A DNA stretch of 64,000 nucleotides. Origin: Arcicella lustrica. Its GTDB lineage: Bacteria > Bacteroidota > Bacteroidia > Cytophagales > Spirosomataceae. A program made the translations under genes and the position numbers. The notes beneath the pieces are model-generated. The model was not told the DNA's origin, made no database searches, and worked only from the letters and a program-made list of their open reading frames with translations. Location: assembly GCF_034930985.1 (NCBI RefSeq), contig NZ_JAYGIM010000013.1, positions 62,001 through 126,000 of the forward strand, written 5' to 3'. Shown here piece after piece: positions 53,397 to 61,152 of the stretch (the first letter of the stretch is position 1; each line of letters starts with the position of its first letter).

Positions 53397-54338
53397 TTAT
53401 AATCTTAACGTATCATGATGAACTAAAAAATCTTGATATGCCAAAGCAATTCCTTGCTCTAGTACTATTGTGTGCTTCCAACCTTTAGCATGAAGTTTTG
53501 AAACATCCATTAATTTTCTTGGCGTACCATCTGGCTTAGCAGTATCCCAAATTAATTCTCCTGTAAAACCAACTACTTTTTTTACGGTTTCTGCCAATTC
53601 CTTAATCGTTACATCTGTTCCAGTTCCAACATTAATAAACTCTTCTTCACTATAATTTTCCATCAAGAAAACACAAGCTTCTGCTAAATCGTCAGCATGC
53701 AAAAATTCTCTCATTGGCGAACCCGTTCCCCAAAGCGTTACAGAAGTATTTCCAGCTAATTTAGCCTCATGAAATTTACGAATCATCGCAGGCATTACGT
53801 GCGATTTTTGTAAATCATAATTATCATTTGGTCCATAAAGATTCGTTGGCATTACCGAAATAAAATCACAGCCGTATTGTCTTCTGTACGACTCACACAT
53901 TTTAATTCCTGCAATTTTGGCAATGGCATAAGGTTCATTGGTTTCTTCCAACAAGCCTGTCAACAAATATTCTTCTTTCAAAGGTTGCGGAGCTAATTTT
54001 GGATAAATACACGAAGAACCCAAAAACATCAACTTTTTCACTTTGTTCACAAAAGAACTGTGAATTACATTGTTTTGAATCGACAAATTTTCAAACAAAA
54101 AATCTGCTCTGTAAGTATTATTGGCGATAATCCCTCCTACTTTTGCCGCAGCCAAGAATACATATTCAGGCTTTTCATTCTCAAAAAAATCGGCAACGGC
54201 TTGTTGATTACGAAGGTCAAGTTCTTTAGAGGTTTTCAATACAAAATTGGTAAAACCTTTTTCCTGTAGTTTTCTATGAATTGCCGAACCCACCATTCCT
54301 CTGTGGCCAGCGATGTAAATTTTAGCGTCTTTTTCCAA
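53397..54338 (-). CDS. fcl: GDP-L-fucose synthase, 313 aa
   Basis: Epimerase-reductase that makes GDP-L-fucose from GDP-4-keto-6-deoxymannose for surface glycans. IYIAGHRGMVGSAIHRKL is the NADPH loop, LGSSCIYPKLAPQPLKEEYL and YAIAKIAGIKMCES carry the Ser-Tyr-Lys catalytic set, and NLYGPNDNYD the late family motif. The N-terminus needs a TTG start at 54338: there is no ATG in frame between an upstream stop and AGHRGM. The partner GDP-mannose dehydratase (gmd) is not in the window. Confidence 0.95.
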   Translation of the reverse strand: MEKDAKIYIAGHRGMVGSAIHRKLQEKGFTNFVLKTSKELDLRNQQAVADFFENEKPEYVFLAAAKVGGIIANNTYRADFLFENLSIQNNVIHSSFVNKVKKLMFLGSSCIYPKLAPQPLKEEYLLTGLLEETNEPYAIAKIAGIKMCESYRRQYGCDFISVMPTNLYGPNDNYDLQKSHVMPAMIRKFHEAKLAGNTSVTLWGTGSPMREFLHADDLAEACVFLMENYSEEEFINVGTGTDVTIKELAETVKKVVGFTGELIWDTAKPDGTPRKLMDVSKLHAKGWKHTIVLEQGIALAYQDFLVHHDTLRL

Positions 54339-54527
54339 GATATATATTGTATAATTTGCTCTGTTCTTGTGATAGAACGAAATTCCTTATCTTTACTTAT
54401 AAAAATAAATTATTCGTATTTTCGTTCACAAAGGTAACCATTTCAAGTTGATAACAGGAAAATCTGACATGGCAAACCTGCTGATTTTCGATTCTTTTGA
54501 TTCCATAATATCTTTTCGTCTATAAAA

Positions 54528-55517
54528 ATGAAGTCTATCGTTTTCTTTTTAATACTTATATTTTCGTTCGTTTCGCAATGTTCATTTGCACAAAATGATG
54601 AATTCAAGACGAATGCCAAACCCAAAACCGATACTTCTGCCAAGAAAAAAGGTGGAATTTTAGGTGGCTTAATCCAGTCTGATTTATTAGATAATGTAAA
54701 AAATGCTAAGAAAACTATCAAAGACAATCAAGATGAATTTAAGAGGTTAAGTAGCGATGCTAGTGATTTAACGGCTGATTTGGGCTTAAAAATCAATAAA
54801 TCGAAAAAGAAAAGTAAAGTAAAAAAACAGCCTAAAGATTCTTACGAAGACATAAAATTTGAGTTACGCATTGGCGAATACGGTTCTGGAACAAGGCTAA
54901 CCATTGAAGAAATTCATGTACTGAGAAACCCTGATGAAGCCGAACCAAGCATTTATGCTAAAGAAATTTGGTGGTACGACCCAAAACTTAGAAGAGTAAC
55001 CAACGTGCCTAGAAAAGATAAAAATTACGGAGAAGTTTGTCATGGTCCTTATAAAAAATATGTGAACGATGAGTTAGTTGAAGAAGGCTTTTTTTATGTT
55101 GGTGTAAAAGATGGACGTTGGGAAACTTACAATCAAGAGTATATTCTTCTAACAAAAGAAAAGTATAAAAAAGGTTTTTTTGCAGATTCAAAAATTAGCT
55201 ATTACGACAAAGCTGAAACTAAAATCAAAGAAGTAGTTCCTGTAAAATACAATAAAGTAACGGGGGAATATCGCTCATTTTATGAAGGCGGACAGCTAAA
55301 AGAAGAAGGGAAATTTGATGATAGTGTAAAAATAGGTCGTTGGCGAGAGTATCATCAATTTGGAGCAATGGGACGCTTAAAAAAGGAAACGCTTTACCCA
55401 AAAGACAAATTTGATACTTCTGAAACAGTCGTTCTGCAAGAACGAGACAACAAAGGGAAAATCATTTACGAAGCCCCCAAAGCAAAAAAGAAAAGTGAGG
55501 ATGAAGAGGAGAATTAA
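54528..55517 (+). CDS. exported protein with MORN/YwqK-like repeats, 329 aa
   Basis: Signal peptide MKSIVFFLILIFSFVSQCSF then AQNDE. A Lys-rich helical N-terminal part is followed by repeated beta-hairpins of the MORN/YwqK kind: GPYKKYVNDELVEEGFFYVG then KDGRWETYNQ, and SFYEGGQLKEEGKFDDSVKI then GRWREYHQFG. A charged tail ends KSEDEEEN. YwqK-like proteins are sometimes labelled antitoxins, but an exported form like this is more likely a surface or periplasmic protein of unknown role. Confidence 0.82.
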   Translation: MKSIVFFLILIFSFVSQCSFAQNDEFKTNAKPKTDTSAKKKGGILGGLIQSDLLDNVKNAKKTIKDNQDEFKRLSSDASDLTADLGLKINKSKKKSKVKKQPKDSYEDIKFELRIGEYGSGTRLTIEEIHVLRNPDEAEPSIYAKEIWWYDPKLRRVTNVPRKDKNYGEVCHGPYKKYVNDELVEEGFFYVGVKDGRWETYNQEYILLTKEKYKKGFFADSKISYYDKAETKIKEVVPVKYNKVTGEYRSFYEGGQLKEEGKFDDSVKIGRWREYHQFGAMGRLKKETLYPKDKFDTSETVVLQERDNKGKIIYEAPKAKKKSEDEEEN

Positions 55518-55523
55518 GACAAT

Positions 55524-55780
55524 AAACATGAGTCATCCCGAATTTTAAAATCACAAAAAAGCGGTCGAAAAACTAATTTCGACCGCTTTTTTGTGATTGA
55601 TGGGCAACGAATTCCTACTGTTTGAGCGAAGCGAGTTTAGGAATTCTTGATTTTTTTGCGGCCGCCGCTGCGGTTACTTTTTGTATCAAGACAAAAAGTA
55701 AGGACGAGAACAAATCCAAAAAACTTTTAAATCTTCTAAAACTCGCTATTTTAGGAGAAAATTCGGGATGACTCATGTTT
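55524..55780. mobile_element. 257-bp non-coding element with perfect 23-bp terminal inverted repeats
   Basis: The end sequences 55524-55546 and 55758-55780 are perfect inverted copies (AAACATGAGTCATCCCGA... at the left end). Inside are a perfect 20-bp stem (55551-55570 with 55577-55596, a strong terminator-like hairpin), a GAATTCCTA.../TAGGAATTC hairpin, a GC-rich GCGGCCGCCGCTGCGG stretch and a TTACTTTTTGT/ACAAAAAGTAA hairpin. No protein is encoded. This looks like a miniature (MITE-like) element between two convergent genes; no obvious target duplication is seen. Confidence 0.75.
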
Positions 55781-55797
55781 TTTTATTTATTCAAAAT

Positions 55798-56505
55798 CTA
55801 TCGTTTATGAATATCCGAACCGCCCGAAGAGCTTGATTTAACTACTCTTGCATTGCCTTTGTGATATACATCGCTACCGCCAGTGGCTGTAATACTAATT
55901 TCTTTTTCAGCCCAAACATAGGCATCAGAACCACCAGTTGACGAAACACTACAGAAACTTGTTCTTAAATCTGAAGCTTTCAAATCACTTCCTCCCGTTG
56001 ATGAAGCTTTAAAAACAGTAGCTGTTCCAACCAAAGTAACATCAGAACCACCCGTTGTTTGACAAGTAAGTTCGTCGGCATCTAGTTCTAATTTAACATC
56101 CGAACCTCCTGTAGCACTTACGTTCAGTTTAATCAAATCTAATTTATTTTCTGAATAAACATCCGAACCTCCTGTAGCAGAAATACCAGCTAAGTCTTTT
56201 ATCGTAACATACACTTTTACAGGTTTAGAATTCCAATTGAACCAACCCCATTTAGAGTTTTCAACATAGATACTCAAGCCTCCATCTTTTACTTCTGTAA
56301 CGATGTCGTTGATTTTATCTTTGTCTGCATTCACGATAACCGATTGGGTATTTCCTTGTTTGATATACAAATCGATACCACTTGTTACACGAATGGTTTT
56401 AAAACCAGCAAGCGAACGGTTTTCTTTAGTAAGTTGAGCAAAAGTAGTTACTACTGAAAAAAGTGTAATAAATACTATTGAAAGAGATTTAGCGATGTTT
56501 TTCAT
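55798..56505 (-). CDS. head GIN domain (DUF2807) adhesin-like protein, 235 aa
   Basis: Signal peptide MKNIAKSLSIVFITLFSVVT then FAQ. The mature protein has a run of seven T/S-G-G-S-D motifs (ATGGSDVYSE, ATGGSDVKLE, TTGGSDVTLV, STGGSDLKAS and so on) spaced about 15-25 residues apart, one per turn of a right-handed beta-helix, as in the head GIN domain family. Outer-membrane or surface located in this phylum; function unknown, possibly binding a ligand through the stacked Gly-Ser-Asp ladder. Confidence 0.93.
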   Translation of the reverse strand: MKNIAKSLSIVFITLFSVVTTFAQLTKENRSLAGFKTIRVTSGIDLYIKQGNTQSVIVNADKDKINDIVTEVKDGGLSIYVENSKWGWFNWNSKPVKVYVTIKDLAGISATGGSDVYSENKLDLIKLNVSATGGSDVKLELDADELTCQTTGGSDVTLVGTATVFKASSTGGSDLKASDLRTSFCSVSSTGGSDAYVWAEKEISITATGGSDVYHKGNARVVKSSSSGGSDIHKR

Positions 56506-56671
56506 GATACCTATTGTCTAATTGTGATAATTATCTGATTGTGAATGAGCGAGTTAGTGATTGAATGAATGACGGCTTTGAAATCAATTTAAAAATCACC
56601 GAAATCCGACATCAAAAATCCGAAGTTCTACAACTCTGTCATTAGATGCAAAGGAGCAATTAAAGGTTGCA
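56506..56671. repeat. TGA-rich word repeats upstream of the GIN gene
   Basis: GTGAATGAGCGAGTTAGTGA and GATTGAATGAATGACGGC occur between the GIN gene and anmK. No hairpin as strong as those at 48226 is visible. Confidence 0.4.
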
Positions 56672-57874
56672 TTAGCTTGGAAAAGAAATTTTGCCCATCG
56701 CTACCGAAGGAATTCCTTTTCTTGTTCCAAAATCAGATTCTCCACCAGCAACGGTTTCGTTAGCTAAAATGGCAAAGAGTACTGCTTCCTTGGCATCGCC
56801 AGAAATACCTAAATCGTCTGTTTTAAAGAAATTAGAAGGAATTAATTCTTTCAACCATTGAACCAACAATGGATTGTGCATTCCTCCACCAGAAAGATAA
56901 ATATTGAAATCTGCTAACGATTGCGAGCCTACCGCCCAATGAATGGCTTCTGAAATGGTTTCTGCACTGAATCGGGTAAGAGTCGCCAATAAATCATTCA
57001 CAGAAATACTTTCTGTTTTACTGATTTCCTGTGCTCTTTTGACATATTCAATACTGAATAATTCTGGTCCAGTTGTTTTTGGGAAAGGAGCAAAAAAGAA
57101 ATTATCTGCTTTCAAAACTTCTAATAATCTTGCATTGACAATTCCTTGTTTGGCAATGGCTGCATCTTTATCATAAGCTAAATCTGGAAAATAAACTCTT
57201 GTGAAAGCATCAATCAGCGTATTTCCAGTTCCTGTATCCGTCACAAATACTTCTTCTGGATTCATACTTGCAGGTAAAAAAGTGAAATTGGCAATACCAC
57301 CCATATTGAGCATAATGCGGTTTTCTCCCTTTTTTCCGAAAATAAAGTAATCTCCATAAACGGCTAAAGGTGCACCTTCGCCACCAGCAGCAATATGTTT
57401 TTGCCTGAAATCAGAAAGCGTAATAATACCCGTTTTTACAGCGATGTGGTCGCCGTCGCCAATTTGTAAAGTGGCATTCGGAAACATTTCTTGCTGATGC
57501 AAAATTTTAGGAGCGTGCATCACAGTTTGCCCATGAGAAGCGACCAAATCTACTTCGTCAGCATCAATTTTCCACTTTTTTAGACAATCCAAAATCATTT
57601 CAGCATGTAGTAAACCAATCCACTCATTCAGTAAAGCCAAGTGTTGAAAATCAATCGTTTTTTTGGCAAATACTTTTCTGATTTCCGTTTTGATGGCTTC
57701 GGAATAATCAACAGTTTCGAAATTCAATAGTTTAACAACGGTGTCTTCTCCACTTCCTGAAATTTCACAAAGGGCTACATCCAGTCCATCCATTGAAGTA
57801 CCAGACATCAAACCAATAATTTTTCGAGAAGTTTTTCCAGCTAGTTGATAAAGTTTTTCTACGTTTTTATTCAT
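56672..57874 (-). CDS. anmK: anhydro-N-acetylmuramic acid kinase, 400 aa
   Basis: Recycles the cell-wall breakdown sugar anhydroMurNAc to MurNAc-6-phosphate. IIGLMSGTSMDGLDVALCEI is the family signature near residue 20, with VASHGQTVMHAPKILHQ, LQIGDGDHIAV, LMLNMGGIANFTFLP-like sequence, VTDTGTGNTLIDAF (phosphate loop) and LSGGGMHNPLLVQWL late. Length about 400 aa is normal. The murQ partner is not in the window. Confidence 0.95.
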   Translation of the reverse strand: MNKNVEKLYQLAGKTSRKIIGLMSGTSMDGLDVALCEISGSGEDTVVKLLNFETVDYSEAIKTEIRKVFAKKTIDFQHLALLNEWIGLLHAEMILDCLKKWKIDADEVDLVASHGQTVMHAPKILHQQEMFPNATLQIGDGDHIAVKTGIITLSDFRQKHIAAGGEGAPLAVYGDYFIFGKKGENRIMLNMGGIANFTFLPASMNPEEVFVTDTGTGNTLIDAFTRVYFPDLAYDKDAAIAKQGIVNARLLEVLKADNFFFAPFPKTTGPELFSIEYVKRAQEISKTESISVNDLLATLTRFSAETISEAIHWAVGSQSLADFNIYLSGGGMHNPLLVQWLKELIPSNFFKTDDLGISGDAKEAVLFAILANETVAGGESDFGTRKGIPSVAMGKISFPS

Positions 57875-57938
57875 GTTTTTGTCTAATTGATGAGTATCCG
57901 TTCAGTGTTTTCACATATTATTAATCACTTAAATTTGA

Positions 57939-59306
57939 TTAAATATCATACTTCCCTAAACGTCTATACAAAGCGGTGCGGGTTAAACCTAATTCACGAG
58001 CGGCTTTGGTGATGTTCCCGTCATGTCTTTCGATGGCTTTCAGAATCGTTGATTTTTCCATTTCATCAATCCGTAAAGTATTAGGCTCATTACTCATGGC
58101 AATAGGATTTTCGATGGAAGAACTTAAGTCCAAATCACGAGCTGTTAATACTTGTTCATCCGACATAATTACGGCTCTTTCTATAGCGTGTTGCAATTCA
58201 CGAATATTACCTGGAAAAGCATATTTACGCAATTTATCTTTGGCTTTTTCGTCAATTTCACGAAGATTTTTGTGGTATTGCTGTGCGTAAGTCTTTGTAA
58301 AATACTCTGCCAATAAAACAACATCATCACCACGACTACGAAGTGGTGGCAAAGTAATTTCTATGGTATTTAGTCGATAAATTAAATCTTTGCGATACTG
58401 ATTTTGTGCCGACATTTCTTTGATTGGTGCATTTGTCGCAGAAATTAAACGAATATCAATTGCTACTGGTGCATTTGTTCCCAAACGAGTTACTTCTCTA
58501 TTCTGTAAAACAGTCAATAATTTTGCTTGTTGTGGCAAAGAAATATTTCCGATTTCATCCAAAAACAAAGTGCCTTTATTGGCTGATTCAAAACGACCAG
58601 CACGGTCTTCACGGGCATCTGTAAAAGCGCCTTTTTTATGTCCAAACAATTCAGATTCAAATAAACTTTCCGTTAAAGAACCTAAATCTGCATGGACAAA
58701 AGGTTTTCCAGCTCTCATTGATTTTTGATGAATCAATTTTGCTACTTCCCCTTTTCCTGTTCCGTTTTCTCCTAAAATCAAAATATTGGCATCGGTCGGA
58801 GCAATCTTTTCGATTTTATAGAAAATATCTTGCATGGCTTCGCTTTTACCAAGTAAAGAATTGATAATGGTAGGAGCCGCACTTTTTTTATTTTTACTTG
58901 AGATGGGATTTTCTAAAGCAGATTTTTCAAGAGCTTCTTCAATAGTGACTAATAATTTTTCATTTCGCCAAGGTTTCAATACAAAATCTGTTGCTCCTTC
59001 TTTCACCGAACGTACTGCCAAATCAATGTCTCCATAAGCGGTAATCATAATTACGGCTACAGATTTATTGATTTCTCTGATTTTTCTCAACCAAAAAATA
59101 CCTTCATTTCCTGTATTCAATGAACTTTTGTAGTTCATATCCAGCAAAATCAAATCGAATTGAGTTTGAGCCAATAATGATTGAATACGTTCAGGATTTT
59201 TTTCGGTAACGATTTCTTTTACTTCAGGACGAAGTAACATTTTCACAGCAACCAGTACGTCTGGGTCATCATCGATAGCAAGTATTTTGGCGTTTTTTAG
59301 AGACAT
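57939..59306 (-). CDS. NtrC-family sigma-54-dependent response regulator, 455 aa
   Basis: Receiver domain (1-125) with IDDDPDVLVAVKMLL and phospho-acceptor D56 in LILLDMNY. The AAA+ domain has ILGENGTGKGEVAKLIHQKS (Walker A), ESELFGHKKGAFTDAREDRA (the GAFTGA loop, here GAFTDA) and ANKGTLFLDEIGNISLPQQA (Walker B). The C-terminal Fis-type helix-turn-helix is NITKAARELGLTRTALYRRL. GAFTDA is commonly seen in this phylum. It should activate RpoN promoters on phosphorylation; the orphan kinase at 38928-40259 is a plausible partner. Confidence 0.94.
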   Translation of the reverse strand: MSLKNAKILAIDDDPDVLVAVKMLLRPEVKEIVTEKNPERIQSLLAQTQFDLILLDMNYKSSLNTGNEGIFWLRKIREINKSVAVIMITAYGDIDLAVRSVKEGATDFVLKPWRNEKLLVTIEEALEKSALENPISSKNKKSAAPTIINSLLGKSEAMQDIFYKIEKIAPTDANILILGENGTGKGEVAKLIHQKSMRAGKPFVHADLGSLTESLFESELFGHKKGAFTDAREDRAGRFESANKGTLFLDEIGNISLPQQAKLLTVLQNREVTRLGTNAPVAIDIRLISATNAPIKEMSAQNQYRKDLIYRLNTIEITLPPLRSRGDDVVLLAEYFTKTYAQQYHKNLREIDEKAKDKLRKYAFPGNIRELQHAIERAVIMSDEQVLTARDLDLSSSIENPIAMSNEPNTLRIDEMEKSTILKAIERHDGNITKAARELGLTRTALYRRLGKYDI

Positions 59307-59481
59307 GTTAGAGATTTAAGCTATGAGTGTTGAGATGTAAGCCTTTTTTAAACAGAATTGAGCATCGTTTATAAACTTATTCAACATTAAAAAGTTCAAA
59401 AACTGAAAGCTCAAAGCTCATGACTGAAAGCTGACAGCTTTTTCAAAGATACAATTTTACCAACAAAGGTTGCATGAGATT
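59307..59481. repeat. TGA-rich/AGC word repeats before the MFS gene
   Basis: GAGTGTTGAGATGTAAGCC, CTGAAAGCTCAAAGCTCATGA and CTGAAAGCTGACAGC make weak hairpins in the gap between the NtrC-like gene and the MFS gene. No strong terminator or promoter seen. Confidence 0.4.
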
Positions 59482-60681
59482 TTATCTCAAAGTTTTTAAA
59501 TACAAAAAGCCTGCTGTTGATAATACACAAAAACTTCCCATTACGTACCATAAAGTAGTAAAACCAAAGTGTTCCGCCAATTGTGAGCCAATAGTTGGCG
59601 ATGAAATTTGAGCAAAAGAATAACACATGGTGTACATCGCAATGTATTGTCCACGGTTAGATTCATCCGAACGTTCTATCGAAAAACTTTGCATAAATGG
59701 CATCGCAAACATTTCTCCTACAGTATTCAAAATGATTGAAATCCAGAGTATTCCTACAAAGAAATAGGTATTAAAAACCCAAAAAGATAAAGCTGTCAAG
59801 GCTGTTCCAATCGCAATCAGGTTTGTTTTCAGAAATTTCCCATCTAATTGATGTACCAAAATCATTTCTATAAAAGCAATCATCAAGCCATTACAAACCA
59901 TCAATAAACCTATTTGCGATTCGGGCAAATGATACACCGTTCGGAAATACAGCGGTTCTAAACTGAATAATTGAAAAAATGAAATGGCGTATAGCGTAAC
60001 ACAAACAATAAAAAACCAATATACTTTATCTCGATAAGGCGAAAGCACCAATGGTTTTGTCAACTGTATTTCAGATTGATTATTACTTTTTTGAATAGGT
60101 ACTTTTAGCAAAACTCTTAACAAAATAGCAGCTACAATACAAGTAATTCCATCTGCCCAAAAGAGTAAATCGTAATTGATTTCAGCAAGAATTCCACCCA
60201 TCCCTCCGCCTATCGACCAACCTAAATTAATCGCCAAGCGATTCAAAGAAAAAGAACGAGTACGGTTTTCTGCCTCACTATAATGCGCTAAAGCAGCCGC
60301 ATTGGCTGGACGAAAACTATCTCCAAATAAAGTAAAAATGAATACTCCTGTACAAATGGCATAAAAATTAGTGAGGTGCATTATCATCAATAACATCATT
60401 CCTGCGAACAGTAAACTAAAAAATTGGATGTAATAAAATCCAATTTTATCCGTCAGTCTTCCTCCTAAAAAAGTACCACATAATGCGCCTGTTCCATACA
60501 CGCCCATCACAATACCTGCATCCGTTACGCTAAAATGTAGTTTCTGTGTTAAGTAAAGCGACAAAAAGGGCAAAACCATTGTGCCACTTCTGTTGACAAA
60601 CATTACACCAGAAAGTAACCATACAGATTTGGGTAATCCTAAGTAAGCATTTCTATATAATTGTATGGATTTGGCAAACAT
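59482..60681 (-). CDS. MFS transporter (drug-efflux type), 399 aa
   Basis: About twelve membrane helices. VWLLSGVMFVNRSGTMVLPF, GIVMGVYGTGALCGTFLGGR, LTDKIGFYYIQFF (the loop 2-3 motif), DSFRPANAAALAHY and SRSFSLNRLAINLGWSIGGG-like sequence recall the YdeE/MdtH-type DHA1 exporters. Substrate unknown. An inverted repeat upstream (60780-60820) may be its operator. Confidence 0.9.
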   Translation of the reverse strand: MFAKSIQLYRNAYLGLPKSVWLLSGVMFVNRSGTMVLPFLSLYLTQKLHFSVTDAGIVMGVYGTGALCGTFLGGRLTDKIGFYYIQFFSLLFAGMMLLMIMHLTNFYAICTGVFIFTLFGDSFRPANAAALAHYSEAENRTRSFSLNRLAINLGWSIGGGMGGILAEINYDLLFWADGITCIVAAILLRVLLKVPIQKSNNQSEIQLTKPLVLSPYRDKVYWFFIVCVTLYAISFFQLFSLEPLYFRTVYHLPESQIGLLMVCNGLMIAFIEMILVHQLDGKFLKTNLIAIGTALTALSFWVFNTYFFVGILWISIILNTVGEMFAMPFMQSFSIERSDESNRGQYIAMYTMCYSFAQISSPTIGSQLAEHFGFTTLWYVMGSFCVLSTAGFLYLKTLR

Positions 60682-60779
60682 TGTTTACGATGTAAGATTT
60701 AGAAACCGAAGACAAATTATCACTGAATTAACTTATGCTCTATGCACATATTTCTAGTTTAAGCGACAAAAAACGTGTT

Positions 60780-60820
60780 GTTTGACAAAAAAACAGGGAG
60801 AAATTATTTTTTTGTCAAAC
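60780..60820. promoter_or_regulatory. 14-bp inverted repeat upstream of the MFS gene
   Basis: GTTTGACAAAAAAA (60780-60793) and TTTTTTTGTCAAAC (60807-60820) are perfect inverted copies around a 13-base loop, about 100 bp upstream of the MFS start and 78 bp upstream of the small plus-strand gene. It could be an operator or a cruciform-forming site; GTTTGACA recurs once more just before it in the CGTGTTGTTTGACA context. Confidence 0.45.
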
Positions 60821-60897
60821 AAAAAATATTAACTTATGTTCAGAATTAATAGTAAATGACCTTTAAACGCATTTCACCTTAGACAAGCCCAAAAACG

Positions 60898-61107
60898 ATG
60901 AAAAAAAAGCCTCTCATGCTAACAGCAGAATCCGTTGAAGTCTTAGTAACTAATATCGTCGAAGAATTATTGAAAGGACAAAACACTTACAAATCAGAAA
61001 CAGACGCACTGAAACGAAAGATTAAAATTGGTATGCTTAGAACACTAACCTATCAAAAATTAATCAGAAAACAGCAACTCATTAACACTAGTCAACAGAA
61101 CAACTAA
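60898..61107 (+). CDS. small basic hypothetical protein, 69 aa
   Basis: The protein starts MKKKPLMLTAESVEVLVTNI, is mostly helical and ends LIRKQQLINTSQQNN; net charge is positive. No family recognised. It lies alone on the plus strand in the gap between uvrA and the MFS gene. It is supported only by a clean ATG-to-stop frame and an amphipathic pattern. Confidence 0.45.
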   Translation: MKKKPLMLTAESVEVLVTNIVEELLKGQNTYKSETDALKRKIKIGMLRTLTYQKLIRKQQLINTSQQNN

Positions 61108-61152
61108 TCCATTTTAACTTTACCGCCATAAAGTTTCAATGTGTAAGATAGT

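Noticed and set aside
54528..55517. Toxin-antitoxin antitoxin (YwqK label)
   Set aside because: The protein has a signal peptide and no toxin gene nearby; the MORN-like repeats alone do not support that role.
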